Positions 5,794-15,080 of a DNA stretch of 64,000 bases are shown here, piece after piece (position 1 is the first letter of the stretch; each line of letters begins with the position of its first letter). Location: NCBI GenBank assembly GCA_034927815.1, contig JAYFPK010000011.1:79646-143645 (forward strand), in the 5' to 3' direction. The position numbers and the translations under genes are program-made. The notes beneath the pieces are model-generated. The model searched no databases. It was given only the letters and a program-made list of their open reading frames with translations, and was not told the DNA's origin. This DNA is from Limiplasma sp034927815 (lineage in GTDB: Bacteria > Bacillota > Clostridia > Christensenellales > Aristaeellaceae).

Positions 5794-7218
5794 TTACGGC
5801 AGAACCGTTTGCATCAGGTGGTTGATGAGCTGCTCCTGCAAGCGGGACGCCTCCGGGGCGTACTCCGCCTTGCCCAGCTGGTTGTCAAACTCCTGGGGAT
5901 CGGCCCTGCGGTCCAGCAGCTCCCGGTAATGCTCCCCGGGCTTTTCCACGTGGATGTACTTCATGGAGCCGTCGGTCACGGCCAGATAGCCTTCCCCCTC
6001 GGCAAAGGTATAGTCCATGCCGCCGTTTTCCAGCTGGGTCTGCAAGGGCTTGCCGTCCACATTGGGCGCCTCAAGCCCCGCCGCCTGCATCACAGTGGGG
6101 AAGATATCGTTCAAATTGGCGATGGAAGCGGAAACGCTCTGCTCCCGCTGGTGGGGAAAGCGCAGCAGCATGGGGATTTTCCAAACCTCCTCATAGCCGC
6201 AGTTGTGCTTGCCCCACAGGCCGTGGTTGCCCAGCATCTCCCCGTGGTCCGCGGTGAAAATCACCAGGCAGTTGTCGCCATATTGCTGATGGGCCGCCTC
6301 CAGGATGTCCCCCACCATGTCGTCAATGAGGGCTACGTTGGCGTTGTAGCTGATGCGCAGGCGGCGCCAATATTCTTCGGAATAATACTTGCAGCCCTTA
6401 TGGGGCGCGTTGTTGGTGCCGTCGATATTGCCGCCGCCGTGGAAGCTCTTGTGGTGGATGCGGCCGGGGTCGTCCAACTCGCCGGGCTTCATCACCCTGG
6501 GGAACAGCTTGCTTTCATCCACCCGGCCCAGGTATTCCTTGGGGGAGTCATAGGGATAATGGGGGCCGCTGAAGGAGATCCAGGTGAAAAGAGGCTGATC
6601 CTTGGGGGCGCTTCGGATATGCTCCGCGGCCTTGCGGCCCACCCAGGCGTCGGGGTGCCACTGGGCGGGGGCGGGGAACTCATACACGGTGGCATGCTCT
6701 TTTTTCAGCCAGTTCACCCGGCGGCATTCCTCCAGGTAGCCCGCTTCGTCCAGCTCCTTGCTGTAATCGTCGTAAAACCACATGGAGACGTTCTTGTCGT
6801 CCTGCAGGGCCAGCGTGTCAATGCCCAGGCTGAGGTAGTAGTCCCGGAAGCTGTCGTAGGGCAAGGTGGCGTCCGGGCGGGCCTGGTCGTAGGGCACCGG
6901 CGCAAAGTGGCACTTGCCGAAGAGAGAGGTGGCATACCCGCCCCGCTTCATGCCCTTGAACACGTTGTCAATCCCCGTATCCAGGGGGCAGGGCCGAAAA
7001 TTGCTGTAGGCTCCGCTGCGCTGGGGGTATTGGCCGGTGAGGATGGAGCAGCGGGCCGGAAGGCACCAGGGGCTTACGGTGTAAAAATTGTCCATCCGGA
7101 TGCCGGTTTGCGCCAGTTGGTCGATATGGGGCGTCTCAATCGCTTGGTTGCCATAGCAGCCCAGGGTGTCGCGGCGAAGTTCATCACAGGTGATGAGGAT
7201 CACGGCGGGCTGTTTCAT
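5794..7218 (-). CDS. Type I sulfatase, Cys-type
   Basis: A 474-aa arylsulfatase-family protein acting on sulfate esters, probably of a glycan. The modification signature C52-L-P-A-R56 followed by CSILTG identifies the cysteine converted to formylglycine. D12 near the N-terminus, and TADHGE with its HGLWGKH follow-on in the C-terminal half, are the usual metal and active-site elements. ATG 7218 was chosen over the upstream ATG 7242 because AAGGAAG precedes it. No signal peptide is seen, so it would act inside the cell on imported sulfated sugars. It is divergent from the YesN-like regulator and about 11 kb from the anSME needed to activate it. Confidence 0.9.
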   Translation of the reverse strand: MKQPAVILITCDELRRDTLGCYGNQAIETPHIDQLAQTGIRMDNFYTVSPWCLPARCSILTGQYPQRSGAYSNFRPCPLDTGIDNVFKGMKRGGYATSLFGKCHFAPVPYDQARPDATLPYDSFRDYYLSLGIDTLALQDDKNVSMWFYDDYSKELDEAGYLEECRRVNWLKKEHATVYEFPAPAQWHPDAWVGRKAAEHIRSAPKDQPLFTWISFSGPHYPYDSPKEYLGRVDESKLFPRVMKPGELDDPGRIHHKSFHGGGNIDGTNNAPHKGCKYYSEEYWRRLRISYNANVALIDDMVGDILEAAHQQYGDNCLVIFTADHGEMLGNHGLWGKHNCGYEEVWKIPMLLRFPHQREQSVSASIANLNDIFPTVMQAAGLEAPNVDGKPLQTQLENGGMDYTFAEGEGYLAVTDGSMKYIHVEKPGEHYRELLDRRADPQEFDNQLGKAEYAPEASRLQEQLINHLMQTVLP

Positions 7219-7253
7219 TGTACAACTTCCTTTCCGGGGCATTTTTCATGAAA

Positions 7254-7282
7254 AGTGTAGCAAACAATAGGGAGGGGTTCAA
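7254..7282 (-). promoter_or_regulatory. Promoter for the sulfatase gene
   Basis: On the minus strand TTGAAC (7282-7277) and TACACT (7259-7254) are separated by exactly 17 bases, about 35 bases before the ATG. Confidence 0.6.
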
Positions 7283-7419
7283 TTTGCCGTTTTCATCTTC
7301 GGGTATGTGGTTTTGGTAATGGGGTGGCTTTTGGGCGGGGATGTGGATATAATGGCAACGTCCAATGAAATTCCGCAAAGAATGCTGGGGAAGCTACATC
7401 CCTGGAGGTGTGAGGGGCC

Positions 7420-9684
7420 ATGCACCGCAAAAGTGTTTTTTATAAATTCTTCTTTTCCTATTTAATGGTGGGCATGCTTTTGATCCTCTTTTTTGGAACG
7501 GTGCTTTACTATTTTAATGTGGTGACCCTGGACGCGGAGGTGCGCAGCAAGCACAGCACCTCCGCAGCCCAGGCCCTGGGCAAGGTGGATTATATGCTCC
7601 AGGCCATGTCCAGCATTGCCAACCACTTTTCTGCGTCGGAGCTCCACCGGGCCCTGGCCGAGGGGCAGGCCGGGGAGGAGCAAAACTTCATTTCCAGCCA
7701 GCTCAAGCGCTATGAGCAAAACCTGACGGAGCCCATGCGGCTGATGCTCTACATCCGGGGGGATACCCGGGTGTTTTTCAGCGACAGCGAGGCCCCCTAC
7801 GAGACCTTTGAGGAGCAATCCGGAGCGGACTTGACCATGTCCAGGATGTTCAGCGTGCTGAACTCCGCCACCCGGGCCACGGCGCTGCATATCCGCCAAA
7901 AGCCCAACCTGATAGCCCCGGTGAGCTACTCCGCGGCCTTTGTGTACCCCATTCCCTACATGAGCATCATCCCGGATATGTCCATGGTGTTCTTCCTTAC
8001 CCAGGAGGAATGCAGCGCCATCTTTGACAATTACTTCGGCCACATGCCCCGCAATGTGTACCTGCTGGACCAGCAGCTGCAAGTGATCTACCGGCACGAA
8101 AGCACCCCCTATGCCGAAGGGGAGCTCAAGCGGCTCATCGGCCTGCGGGGCACAGGGGTGTTCGAGCGCAGCCTGGAAGGCCGCAGCGATGTGGCGCTGC
8201 GCACCGTATCGGATCACAGCGGATATAGCCTGATTATCACCATGGAGGAAGGGGTGTTTTTCAGCCGGGTAAGCGTCATGAGAACCGTGGTGTGGATGAG
8301 CATCATTCTGTTTGTCATCCTGACCTTGCTCATGGCCTTCATTCTGACCATCCGCAACTACAAGCCCATCCGCCTGCTGCTGCGACTGGCCGGGGATGGG
8401 GAGGAGGACTTTTTGCCCCAGGACGCCGTGCGGGGGAAGCCCTTGAAGGGCAACGAGCTGGAGATGCTCCAGACCCACATCCGCCGCACCCATGATAAAA
8501 ACCGCGAGCTGGGGCTGCTGCTGGACCGCCAGCGCCCCTACATTCTGCACACCTGCCTGGAGGCCTTGCTCCGGGGCAAAAGCAGCGACGACATTGCCTT
8601 CCAGATGCAATGCGCCAATGTGTCCTTTCCCTACGAATACTTTCAAGTGATGATCGTGGCGCCCGCGGGGAAGGAGGCCCTGGGGGAGAAGATGCAAGGG
8701 ATCTTGCTGGCCTGCGAGCAGGTGGCTATGGAGAAGGTACGGCTGTACGCCACCGAGAACATCGTGGAAAAGCACGTAAGCCTCATTGTGAACCGCCAGG
8801 GAGCGGCCCAGGAGGGGCAGCAGGCCAGCCGCGCCATCGCCCGGCAGATTCAGGCGCGCCTCGGGGACATCCACCTGGAGGCCTCCATCGGCATCGGCAC
8901 GGTTCAAAACAGGGTGGAGGACATCCACACCTCCTATGTGGAGGCCATGGTGGTTGCCAACGAGTATTTGCCCAACCAGCCTGGGAACATCATGACCTTT
9001 GAGGAGATCCCGGACAGGGACAACGTGGAGTATACCTTCTCCTTTACAGAGCAGTCCATTTTGCTCCAGGCGCTGAAGCAGGGCGATAAAACCGTGGCGC
9101 TGCAATCCTTGGCGAATATGATCCAGCGCATTGGCGAGGGAAGCGGATCGGTGCTGATTACGCAATACCAATGCTTTGACATCGCCAGCACGCTGATCCG
9201 GGTGCTCAATGAGAGCGGCGGGGATGTGCGGCGGTCGGACCTGCTGTCCTTTACGGACTTTTCCAGCCTGGAGGAGTTTCATGAGAAGGCCAGGAGCATT
9301 GTGGAGGAAATCTGCAAGCGGAGCGAAACCATGATTGAGCAAAAGAGCACCCGGCTGGCCAGCGATTTAATCCGCTATGTGAACGAGCATTACCGGGACG
9401 CGGGCCTTTCCCTGGAGCTGATGGCGGCCCATTTTGACCTGTCCTCGGGCTATTTGAGCCGGTTTTTCAAGCAGGCCACGGGGCGCAACTTCATCCAGTA
9501 TGTGACGCTGCTGCGGATGGACTATGTGAAGGACCGGCTGGTGAACGGGGAGGAGCAGATCAAGGACATCATCGTGGCGGCGGGATATATTGACAGCGCC
9601 AGCTTTGTGCGCAAGTTCAAGGGGGCGGAGGGGATTACGCCGGGCCAGTACCGCCAGCGGGCCCGGGAGAAGGCCCAGCCCTAA
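7420..9684 (+). CDS. Membrane-anchored AraC-family regulator (YesN/Lpl-type)
   Basis: A 754-aa protein. A transmembrane segment at about residues 12-36 and another at about 287-312 bracket an extracytoplasmic sensor domain. A cytoplasmic linker and middle region follow, and two AraC helix-turn-helix motifs occupy the last 100 residues (LELMAAHFDLSSGYLSRFFK, then the IIVAAGYIDSASFVRKFK region). This architecture is typical of Bacillota regulators placed beside LplB/LplC-type oligosaccharide importers. It starts at ATG 7420 after GGAGGTG, diverges from the sulfatase and precedes the transporter genes, so it most likely senses the external glycan and activates the 9.9-19.5 kb operon. A weak TATAAT (7348-7353) lies upstream. 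Confidence 0.9.
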   Translation: MHRKSVFYKFFFSYLMVGMLLILFFGTVLYYFNVVTLDAEVRSKHSTSAAQALGKVDYMLQAMSSIANHFSASELHRALAEGQAGEEQNFISSQLKRYEQNLTEPMRLMLYIRGDTRVFFSDSEAPYETFEEQSGADLTMSRMFSVLNSATRATALHIRQKPNLIAPVSYSAAFVYPIPYMSIIPDMSMVFFLTQEECSAIFDNYFGHMPRNVYLLDQQLQVIYRHESTPYAEGELKRLIGLRGTGVFERSLEGRSDVALRTVSDHSGYSLIITMEEGVFFSRVSVMRTVVWMSIILFVILTLLMAFILTIRNYKPIRLLLRLAGDGEEDFLPQDAVRGKPLKGNELEMLQTHIRRTHDKNRELGLLLDRQRPYILHTCLEALLRGKSSDDIAFQMQCANVSFPYEYFQVMIVAPAGKEALGEKMQGILLACEQVAMEKVRLYATENIVEKHVSLIVNRQGAAQEGQQASRAIARQIQARLGDIHLEASIGIGTVQNRVEDIHTSYVEAMVVANEYLPNQPGNIMTFEEIPDRDNVEYTFSFTEQSILLQALKQGDKTVALQSLANMIQRIGEGSGSVLITQYQCFDIASTLIRVLNESGGDVRRSDLLSFTDFSSLEEFHEKARSIVEEICKRSETMIEQKSTRLASDLIRYVNEHYRDAGLSLELMAAHFDLSSGYLSRFFKQATGRNFIQYVTLLRMDYVKDRLVNGEEQIKDIIVAAGYIDSASFVRKFKGAEGITPGQYRQRAREKAQP

Positions 9685-9725
9685 AGGGACGCGTTTGTGC
9701 GCAAACGCCAGTGAAAATAGCTTTG

Positions 9726-9764
9726 GCCCCCGGCCCCCTCTGTATCCAAAGAGGGGACGGGGGC
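9726..9764 (+). terminator. Hairpin after the AraC-type regulator gene
   Basis: The GC-rich inverted repeat GCCCCCGG...CCCTCT with AGAGGGG...CGGGGGC is followed by only TTT. A small second hairpin (GCGTTTG/CAAACGC) lies at about 9691-9708. Together they separate the regulator from the transporter operon. Confidence 0.5.
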
Positions 9765-9885
9765 TTTGCCATACCCGTGAAATCCCAAGGGATAGCGCCG
9801 ATGGGATCAAAAAAGGCAAGCCGGTGGAAAACGGCATATTCCCCCCCGGATAAAGACTGGCATACCCGGAAGCAACAACCGCAAA

Positions 9886-9914
9886 TTGCAACGGGCACTC
9901 CCGCCCCTTATACT
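9886..9914 (+). promoter_or_regulatory. Promoter of the glycan transport/degradation operon
   Basis: TTGCAA (9886-9891) and TATACT (9909-9914) with a 17-base spacer lie about 40 bases before the first permease gene. This is the likely target of the divergent AraC-type regulator. Confidence 0.65.
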
Positions 9915-9955
9915 CCAAGGCACAGGCGTTTGGGCCGGCGGGGAGGCAAGCGGAT

Positions 9956-10909
9956 ATGGTTTTGGGAAAGAGAAACACGGCTGTCCAGGCCGGGCAAAGG
10001 CCCCTTGGCAGCCGGCTGAAAAGGGAACTGCGGGCGAACAAGTATATCTACCTGATGCTGGCGCCGGTGGTGCTGTACTATGTGGTGTTTCACTACATCC
10101 CCATGGGCGGATCGGTGATCGCCTTTCAGAATTACAAGCCGGCCAAAGGATTTTGGGGAAGCGACTGGGTGGGGCTGAAGCATTTTGAAGCCTTTTTCGC
10201 CAGCCCCTACGCGTGGCGGGTGATCCGCAATACGCTGCTGCTGAGCGTGTACCAAATCATCTTCGGCTTTCCCATGCCCATTGTGCTGGCGCTGATGGTG
10301 AACGAGGTCCGCTGCAAGCCCTACAAGAAGTTCGTGCAGACGGTGAGCTATATGCCGCACTTCATCTCCTTGGTGGTGATTTGCAGCTTGCTGCTCTCCT
10401 TCTCCCGCACAGACGGCCTCTTCAATGATATCGTGGCCTTCCTGGGAGGGGAGCGCACCAACCTCTTTGCCCGGGAGGAGCTGTTCCGCAGCCTGTTTGT
10501 GGGCAGCGGCATCTGGCAGACCATCGGCTGGGGTAGCATCATCTACCTGGCGACCCTCTCCACCGTGGACCCCAGCCTCCATGAGGCGGCGGCCATGGAC
10601 GGGGCCACCCGTTTGAAGCGGATGATTCATGTGTCGTTTCCGGCCCTGGTGCCGGTGATCATTGTGCAGCTCATCATGCGGCTGGGCAACATCCTCTCCC
10701 AGGGCTTTGAGAAGGTCATGCTGCTGTACAGCCCGCTGATTTACGAAACCTCGGATGTGATTTCCACCTACGTATACCGGCGGGGCCTCCAGGACATGAA
10801 CTACAGCTTTGGCGCGGCGGTGGGGATTTTCAACTCCGTCGTCAACCTGGCGGTGCTGTTCTGGGCGAATTCCCTGAGCCGCCGCCTGACCAGGGAAAGC
10901 CTGTGGTAA
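9956..10909 (+). CDS. lplB: ABC sugar importer permease, LplB-type
   Basis: A 317-aa inner-membrane permease with about six hydrophobic segments, starting after a short basic N-terminus, and the EAA loop E-A-A-A-M-D-G-A near residue 215 that docks the ATPase. It is of the LplB type that pairs with LplC and imports oligosaccharides. ATG 9956 follows GGGGAGG. It is the first gene of the operon and is followed by its partner permease. No ATPase gene lies in the locus, so a shared MsmX-like ATPase elsewhere is expected. Confidence 0.88.
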   Translation: MVLGKRNTAVQAGQRPLGSRLKRELRANKYIYLMLAPVVLYYVVFHYIPMGGSVIAFQNYKPAKGFWGSDWVGLKHFEAFFASPYAWRVIRNTLLLSVYQIIFGFPMPIVLALMVNEVRCKPYKKFVQTVSYMPHFISLVVICSLLLSFSRTDGLFNDIVAFLGGERTNLFAREELFRSLFVGSGIWQTIGWGSIIYLATLSTVDPSLHEAAAMDGATRLKRMIHVSFPALVPVIIVQLIMRLGNILSQGFEKVMLLYSPLIYETSDVISTYVYRRGLQDMNYSFGAAVGIFNSVVNLAVLFWANSLSRRLTRESLW

Positions 10910-10923
10910 AGGAGGGATTCCCC

Positions 10924-11799
10924 ATGGTGGAAAAGGTTTCCAGCGGTGATAAGGTCATGATGGTCACCGTTTATATTCTGCTGGGCCTGGTGGCGCTGTT
11001 GTGCCTGTACCCGATGGTGCATGTGCTGATGGGGTCCTTCAGCGATCCGGTGCGCCTGATGCGCCACACCGGCGTGATCCTCTGGCCCAAGGGCTTTTCC
11101 CTGAAGGGCTACGAGGTCGTGCTGAACAACCCCAACATTTGGCGCGGCTACCGCAACACCCTGTTTTATGTGGCCGCGGGCACGGCCATCAACATCCTCA
11201 TGACCACCTTCGGGGCCTACGCCCTGTCCCGGAGCAGATACATGTTCAAAAAGGCCATCACCGTGGGCATCGTGTTCACCATGTACTTCTCCGGCGGCAT
11301 GATCCCCAACTTCCTGCTGGTGCAGGCCGTGGGCATTTACAACACCTCTTTGGCCATGCTGCTCCCCGGGGCCATCACCACCTGGAACCTCATCGTGATG
11401 AAGACCTCCTTCCAGAGCATCCCCCAAAGCCTGGAGGAATCCGCCAAGATTGACGGCGCGAACGACTTTGTGGTGTTGTTTCGGATCTTTATGCCGGTGG
11501 CCAAGGCCACCATCGCGGTGATGGTGCTGTTTTACGCCGTGGGGCATTGGAACGCCTGGTTCAACGCCATGCTGTATTTACAGGACCGGGGAAAGTACCC
11601 GTTGCAGCTGTTTCTGCGGGAGATCCTCATTGCCAGCTCCACCGGGGGCAACATGGCGCTGGATACGGAAATGCCCTTTATGGAGGATTTGGTGAAGTAC
11701 GCCACCATCATCGTATCCACACTGCCCATTTTGTGCGTGTACCCCTTTGCCCAGAAGTATTTCATGACCGGCGTGATGCTGGGGTCTTTGAAGGAATAG
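10924..11799 (+). CDS. lplC: ABC sugar importer permease, LplC-type
   Basis: A 291-aa permease with about six membrane segments and the EAA-type loop E-E-S-A-K-I-D-G-A. I place the start at ATG 10924, 7 bases after AAAGGAGGG, rather than at the GTG at 10903, which would overlap the previous gene. It forms the channel with the LplB-type protein and receives substrate from the binding protein encoded next. Confidence 0.88.
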   Translation: MVEKVSSGDKVMMVTVYILLGLVALLCLYPMVHVLMGSFSDPVRLMRHTGVILWPKGFSLKGYEVVLNNPNIWRGYRNTLFYVAAGTAINILMTTFGAYALSRSRYMFKKAITVGIVFTMYFSGGMIPNFLLVQAVGIYNTSLAMLLPGAITTWNLIVMKTSFQSIPQSLEESAKIDGANDFVVLFRIFMPVAKATIAVMVLFYAVGHWNAWFNAMLYLQDRGKYPLQLFLREILIASSTGGNMALDTEMPFMEDLVKYATIIVSTLPILCVYPFAQKYFMTGVMLGSLKE

Positions 11800-11863
11800 A
11801 CGGCAGCGAGGTTTGCCGCTATCATAGAGTACGGGCTTTCCCGGAAAAACAAGGAGGATGAAC

Positions 11864-13435
11864 ATGAACGCCAAGAAACTGTTGTCCCTGGTTCTCGCCC
11901 TGGCCCTCATCCTGGGCGCGTCCGGCGCCCTGGCCCAGGCCGCCGCCTACCCCATTGCCCAGGAGGGCGTCACCCTCACCTGCTGGATGCCCCTGAGCCC
12001 CGCCGCCAGCAAGTATATCACCACCATGGGCGAAAGCCCGGCCTGGCAGGAGTACCAAAAGCGCACCGGCGTGACCATTGAGTTTATCCACCCCACGCCC
12101 AACCAGGAGCGGGAGCAGTTTAACCTGCTCATCGCCTCCAACAACCTGCCCGACATCCTCTACTTCCCCCAGGCCTACCAGGGCGGGGCGTTCCAGGGCA
12201 TGCGGGACGGCCTCTTCCAGGACGTGACGGACTTGCTGCCCGCCTATGCCCCGGACTATTACAAGCTCATTGCCGAGGATGAGGAGTTCTTCCGGGAAGT
12301 GAGCGACAATGACGGGCGCATCGTGGCCTTCTGCGGCTACAAGCCCCAGGGCGATCCCCCCGCCCGCCGGATTCTCTTCAAGGAGGATGTGCTGGAGCAG
12401 CTGGGCGCTTCCGTGCCCAAGACGCTGGCGGAGTACGAAGCCCTGTTTGAAAAGATGAAGGCCGCCGGCATCACCCCCTACCTGCCGGTGAAGAACATCA
12501 ACGGCGTGGAAATGCAGTTTGCCGGCATGTACGGCATCTATGCGGAGAGCACCGACGCCAACGGCATCAAGTTCATGAAGGACGAAAACGGCGTGGTGAA
12601 GCTGGCGCAGATTGAGCCCGGCCTCCGGGAGTACCTGAAGCTGATGAACGATTGGTACCAGAAGGGGTACATCTCCAAGGACTTCACCAGCGTGGACGAG
12701 CAGCAGGCCAACACCCTGTTCGATTCCGGCGCGGTGGGCATGATTATCGCTCCTTGCGTGGCCGCTTACAACCGCGGGCAAAACCAAGGCTTCTCCATCG
12801 TGACGGCTCCCTATCCCCGCCTCCAGGAGGGGGACAAGCTGCACTACGAATTCCTGGATATCTGGCCCAACATGAACCGCATGGAAACCACCGCTGTGAT
12901 CACCAAGGATTGCAAAAACGTGGAAGCCGCGGTGCAGTTTATGAACTACGCCTATACCCAAGAGGGGGCGGAGCTCCTGAACTGGGGCGTGGAAGGCCTC
13001 AACTGGGATTGGGTGGACGGCAAGCGCGTGTATAACGACACGATGCTGAAAAACGAGATGTTCGGCACCGAGGAAGCCAGCTACATCTACAAGGCGCACC
13101 TGGCCCCCAAGCTGACCTACCTGGATACCGAGTGCCACGCCAACCTGCTCAAGAGCCCCGGCGCTTTGGCAGTGCGCATGGCCTGGGCCGACGACCCCGA
13201 TGTGGACACCCTCTACCAGCTGCCCCCCTTCGAGCTCTCGGCGGATGCCCAGGCCCGCCGCGCGGAGATCATGAACGACGTGACCATCTACTGCAACGAG
13301 ATGGTGCTGAAGTTCATCATCGGCACGGAGCCCATTGAGAACTTCGACCAGTATGTCCAGACCCTCAAGGGCATGGGCGTAGAGGAGGCCATTGCCCTCA
13401 CCCAGGAAGCCTATGACGCCTATATGAGCAAGTGA
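11864..13435 (+). CDS. Extracellular solute-binding protein, LplA-like
   Basis: A 523-aa binding protein for the LplBC importer. The N-terminus is a classical signal peptide (basic start, LLSLVLALALILGASGALA, then A-Q-A) with no lipobox cysteine, so it appears to be cleaved by signal peptidase I instead of being lipid-anchored. ATG 11864 is preferred to ATG 11858, which directly touches the AAGGAGG site. Length and tryptophan-rich start (LTCWMPLSP) match family 1 oligosaccharide-binding proteins. A terminator-like hairpin follows, often seen when the binding protein is made in excess over downstream genes. Confidence 0.85.
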   Translation: MNAKKLLSLVLALALILGASGALAQAAAYPIAQEGVTLTCWMPLSPAASKYITTMGESPAWQEYQKRTGVTIEFIHPTPNQEREQFNLLIASNNLPDILYFPQAYQGGAFQGMRDGLFQDVTDLLPAYAPDYYKLIAEDEEFFREVSDNDGRIVAFCGYKPQGDPPARRILFKEDVLEQLGASVPKTLAEYEALFEKMKAAGITPYLPVKNINGVEMQFAGMYGIYAESTDANGIKFMKDENGVVKLAQIEPGLREYLKLMNDWYQKGYISKDFTSVDEQQANTLFDSGAVGMIIAPCVAAYNRGQNQGFSIVTAPYPRLQEGDKLHYEFLDIWPNMNRMETTAVITKDCKNVEAAVQFMNYAYTQEGAELLNWGVEGLNWDWVDGKRVYNDTMLKNEMFGTEEASYIYKAHLAPKLTYLDTECHANLLKSPGALAVRMAWADDPDVDTLYQLPPFELSADAQARRAEIMNDVTIYCNEMVLKFIIGTEPIENFDQYVQTLKGMGVEEAIALTQEAYDAYMSK

Positions 13436-13460
13436 CAGTAATCTCCCGCTTTTGAGGAGA

Positions 13461-13487
13461 AGCCGGAAGAAATTCCGGCTTTTCCTT
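13461..13487 (+). terminator. Partial terminator/attenuator after the binding-protein gene
   Basis: An 8-bp stem (13461-13468/13473-13480) with GAAA loop is followed by TTTCCTTT. It is internal to the operon, so it probably lowers read-through into the enzyme genes. Confidence 0.6.
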
Positions 13488-13522
13488 TCCGGTTGCCAAT
13501 GGCACAGCAGAAAGGAACGAGG

Positions 13523-15013
13523 ATGTTGCAAAAGACCACCGTGGCCATTCATAAGGACTATTCCATCGGGAAGGTGGAGGATCGGGTGTTCTCTTCCTTT
13601 GTGGAGCATATGGGCAGCTGCGTGTACAACGGGCTGTACCAGCCGGGGCACCCGGAGGCGGAGGCCGGGGGCTTTCGCCGGGATGTGCTGCGGCTGGTGC
13701 GGGCGCTGCGGTTGCCCGCTTTGCGCTATCCCGGAGGGAATTACACCTCCGGGTACAACTGGGAGGACAGCGTGGGGGAGAACCGCCCCACACGGCTGGA
13801 TTTGGCCTGGAAGCAGACGGAGCCCAATACCTTTGGCCTGCATGAGTTTGCGAAATGGCAGCGGGAGGCCCAGGCCGGGGATATGATCATGACGGTGAAC
13901 CTGGGCACCCGGGGCGCGGACGACGCCCGCAACCTGCTGGAGTATTGCAACCATCCCGGCGGCAGCCTGTACAGCGATCTGCGCCGCCGCCACGGCTTGG
14001 AAAAGCCCCTGGGAATCCGCACCTGGTGCCTGGGAAACGAGCTGGACGCCACCTGGCAGATTTGCCACAAGACCCCTGAGGAATACGGGCGGCTGGCGGC
14101 GGAAACCGCCCGGCTCATGCGCCGGTATGACAAAAATTTGGAGCTGGTGGCCGTGGGAAGCAGCCACAACCGCATGCCCACCTTCCCGGAATGGGACCGG
14201 AAGGTTTTGATGGAATGCTACGAGGATGTGGATTTCATCGCCTTGCACAAGTACGTGTCCCACGAGGGGGCGGACACCCCCACCTACCTGGCGGCGGCCC
14301 TGGAGATGGAGGAACAGATCAAAACCATTGCCGCCGCGGCGGATTATGTCAAAAGCGTGAAGCGCAGCCGCAAAACCATGAAGCTGGCCTTTGACGAATG
14401 GAACGTGACCGCCTGGGACAGCGACAGCCCGCCCCCGGAGGAGGAGTGGCAAATCGGCCCGGACCGGGCCAAAAAGACCTATACCATGGAGGACGCCCTG
14501 GCCTTTGCCAGCATGATGCTCACGCTGATCCGCAACGCGGACCGGGTGCAGATGGCCTGCCAAGCCATTTTGATCAACGTGCTTCCCATGATCTTTACGG
14601 ATAAAAACGGGGGCTGCTGCGCCACCACCCTCTATTATCCCTTTCTTCACGGCTCCCTGTATGGCCGGGGCACGGCTTTGCAATGCCTGACCCAAACGCC
14701 CCTGTACGATTGCGGGCCCTACGAAGGGGTGCCTACCCTGGATACGGCGGCGGTCCATGACCCTGAAAGCGGCGCTGTGACGCTGTTTGCCGTCAACCGC
14801 GGCCCCCAGCGGCAGGAAGTGGAATTGAAGCTGGAGGGCTTTGGGGCCTTCCAAACCTTACAGCATATCGCCATGAACGCGCCTTTGCACAGGGTGAATA
14901 CCCCGGCAAGCCCCCTGGCCTGCGTGCCCCGGGAGCAGGCCATGCCGTTGGGGGATTCCCTTTCCATCCCCGTGGAGGGGTATTCCTGGAACGTGATCCG
15001 GGTGCTGCCGTAA
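13523..15013 (+). CDS. abfA: GH51 alpha-L-arabinofuranosidase
   Basis: A 496-aa glycosidase expected to release terminal L-arabinofuranose. GH51 marks: RYPGGN near residue 68, LGNELD with acid/base E173, and FDEWN with nucleophile E292, in a (beta/alpha)8 barrel with a C-terminal beta domain; length is typical. ATG 13523 follows AAAGGA; an upstream in-frame ATG (13493) lacks a ribosome site. No signal peptide, so it works on imported oligosaccharides. Its presence suggests that the sulfated substrate contains arabinofuranose. Confidence 0.9.
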   Translation: MLQKTTVAIHKDYSIGKVEDRVFSSFVEHMGSCVYNGLYQPGHPEAEAGGFRRDVLRLVRALRLPALRYPGGNYTSGYNWEDSVGENRPTRLDLAWKQTEPNTFGLHEFAKWQREAQAGDMIMTVNLGTRGADDARNLLEYCNHPGGSLYSDLRRRHGLEKPLGIRTWCLGNELDATWQICHKTPEEYGRLAAETARLMRRYDKNLELVAVGSSHNRMPTFPEWDRKVLMECYEDVDFIALHKYVSHEGADTPTYLAAALEMEEQIKTIAAAADYVKSVKRSRKTMKLAFDEWNVTAWDSDSPPPEEEWQIGPDRAKKTYTMEDALAFASMMLTLIRNADRVQMACQAILINVLPMIFTDKNGGCCATTLYYPFLHGSLYGRGTALQCLTQTPLYDCGPYEGVPTLDTAAVHDPESGAVTLFAVNRGPQRQEVELKLEGFGAFQTLQHIAMNAPLHRVNTPASPLACVPREQAMPLGDSLSIPVEGYSWNVIRVLP

Positions 15014-15080
15014 CCTTGGGCCTCAAGCCAAGCCCAAGGCTGATGCCAGCCCCGGGAGAAAAGCCCGCAGGAGGGATACC

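Noticed and set aside
5809..7251. 480-aa open frame antisense to the first sulfatase
   Set aside because: The sulfatase on the opposite strand has catalytic residues, ribosome site and promoter. The antisense product is low-complexity.
7462..9342. 626-aa open frame antisense to the AraC-type regulator
   Set aside because: It mirrors a gene with clear membrane and helix-turn-helix motifs. Its product is His/Gln/Gly-rich low-complexity sequence with no ribosome site, as expected from GC-rich antisense frames.
11822..14854. 1010-aa open frame antisense to the binding-protein and GH51 genes
   Set aside because: It spans two unrelated sense genes and their terminator with no recognisable domain. 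It is a codon-bias shadow despite its length.
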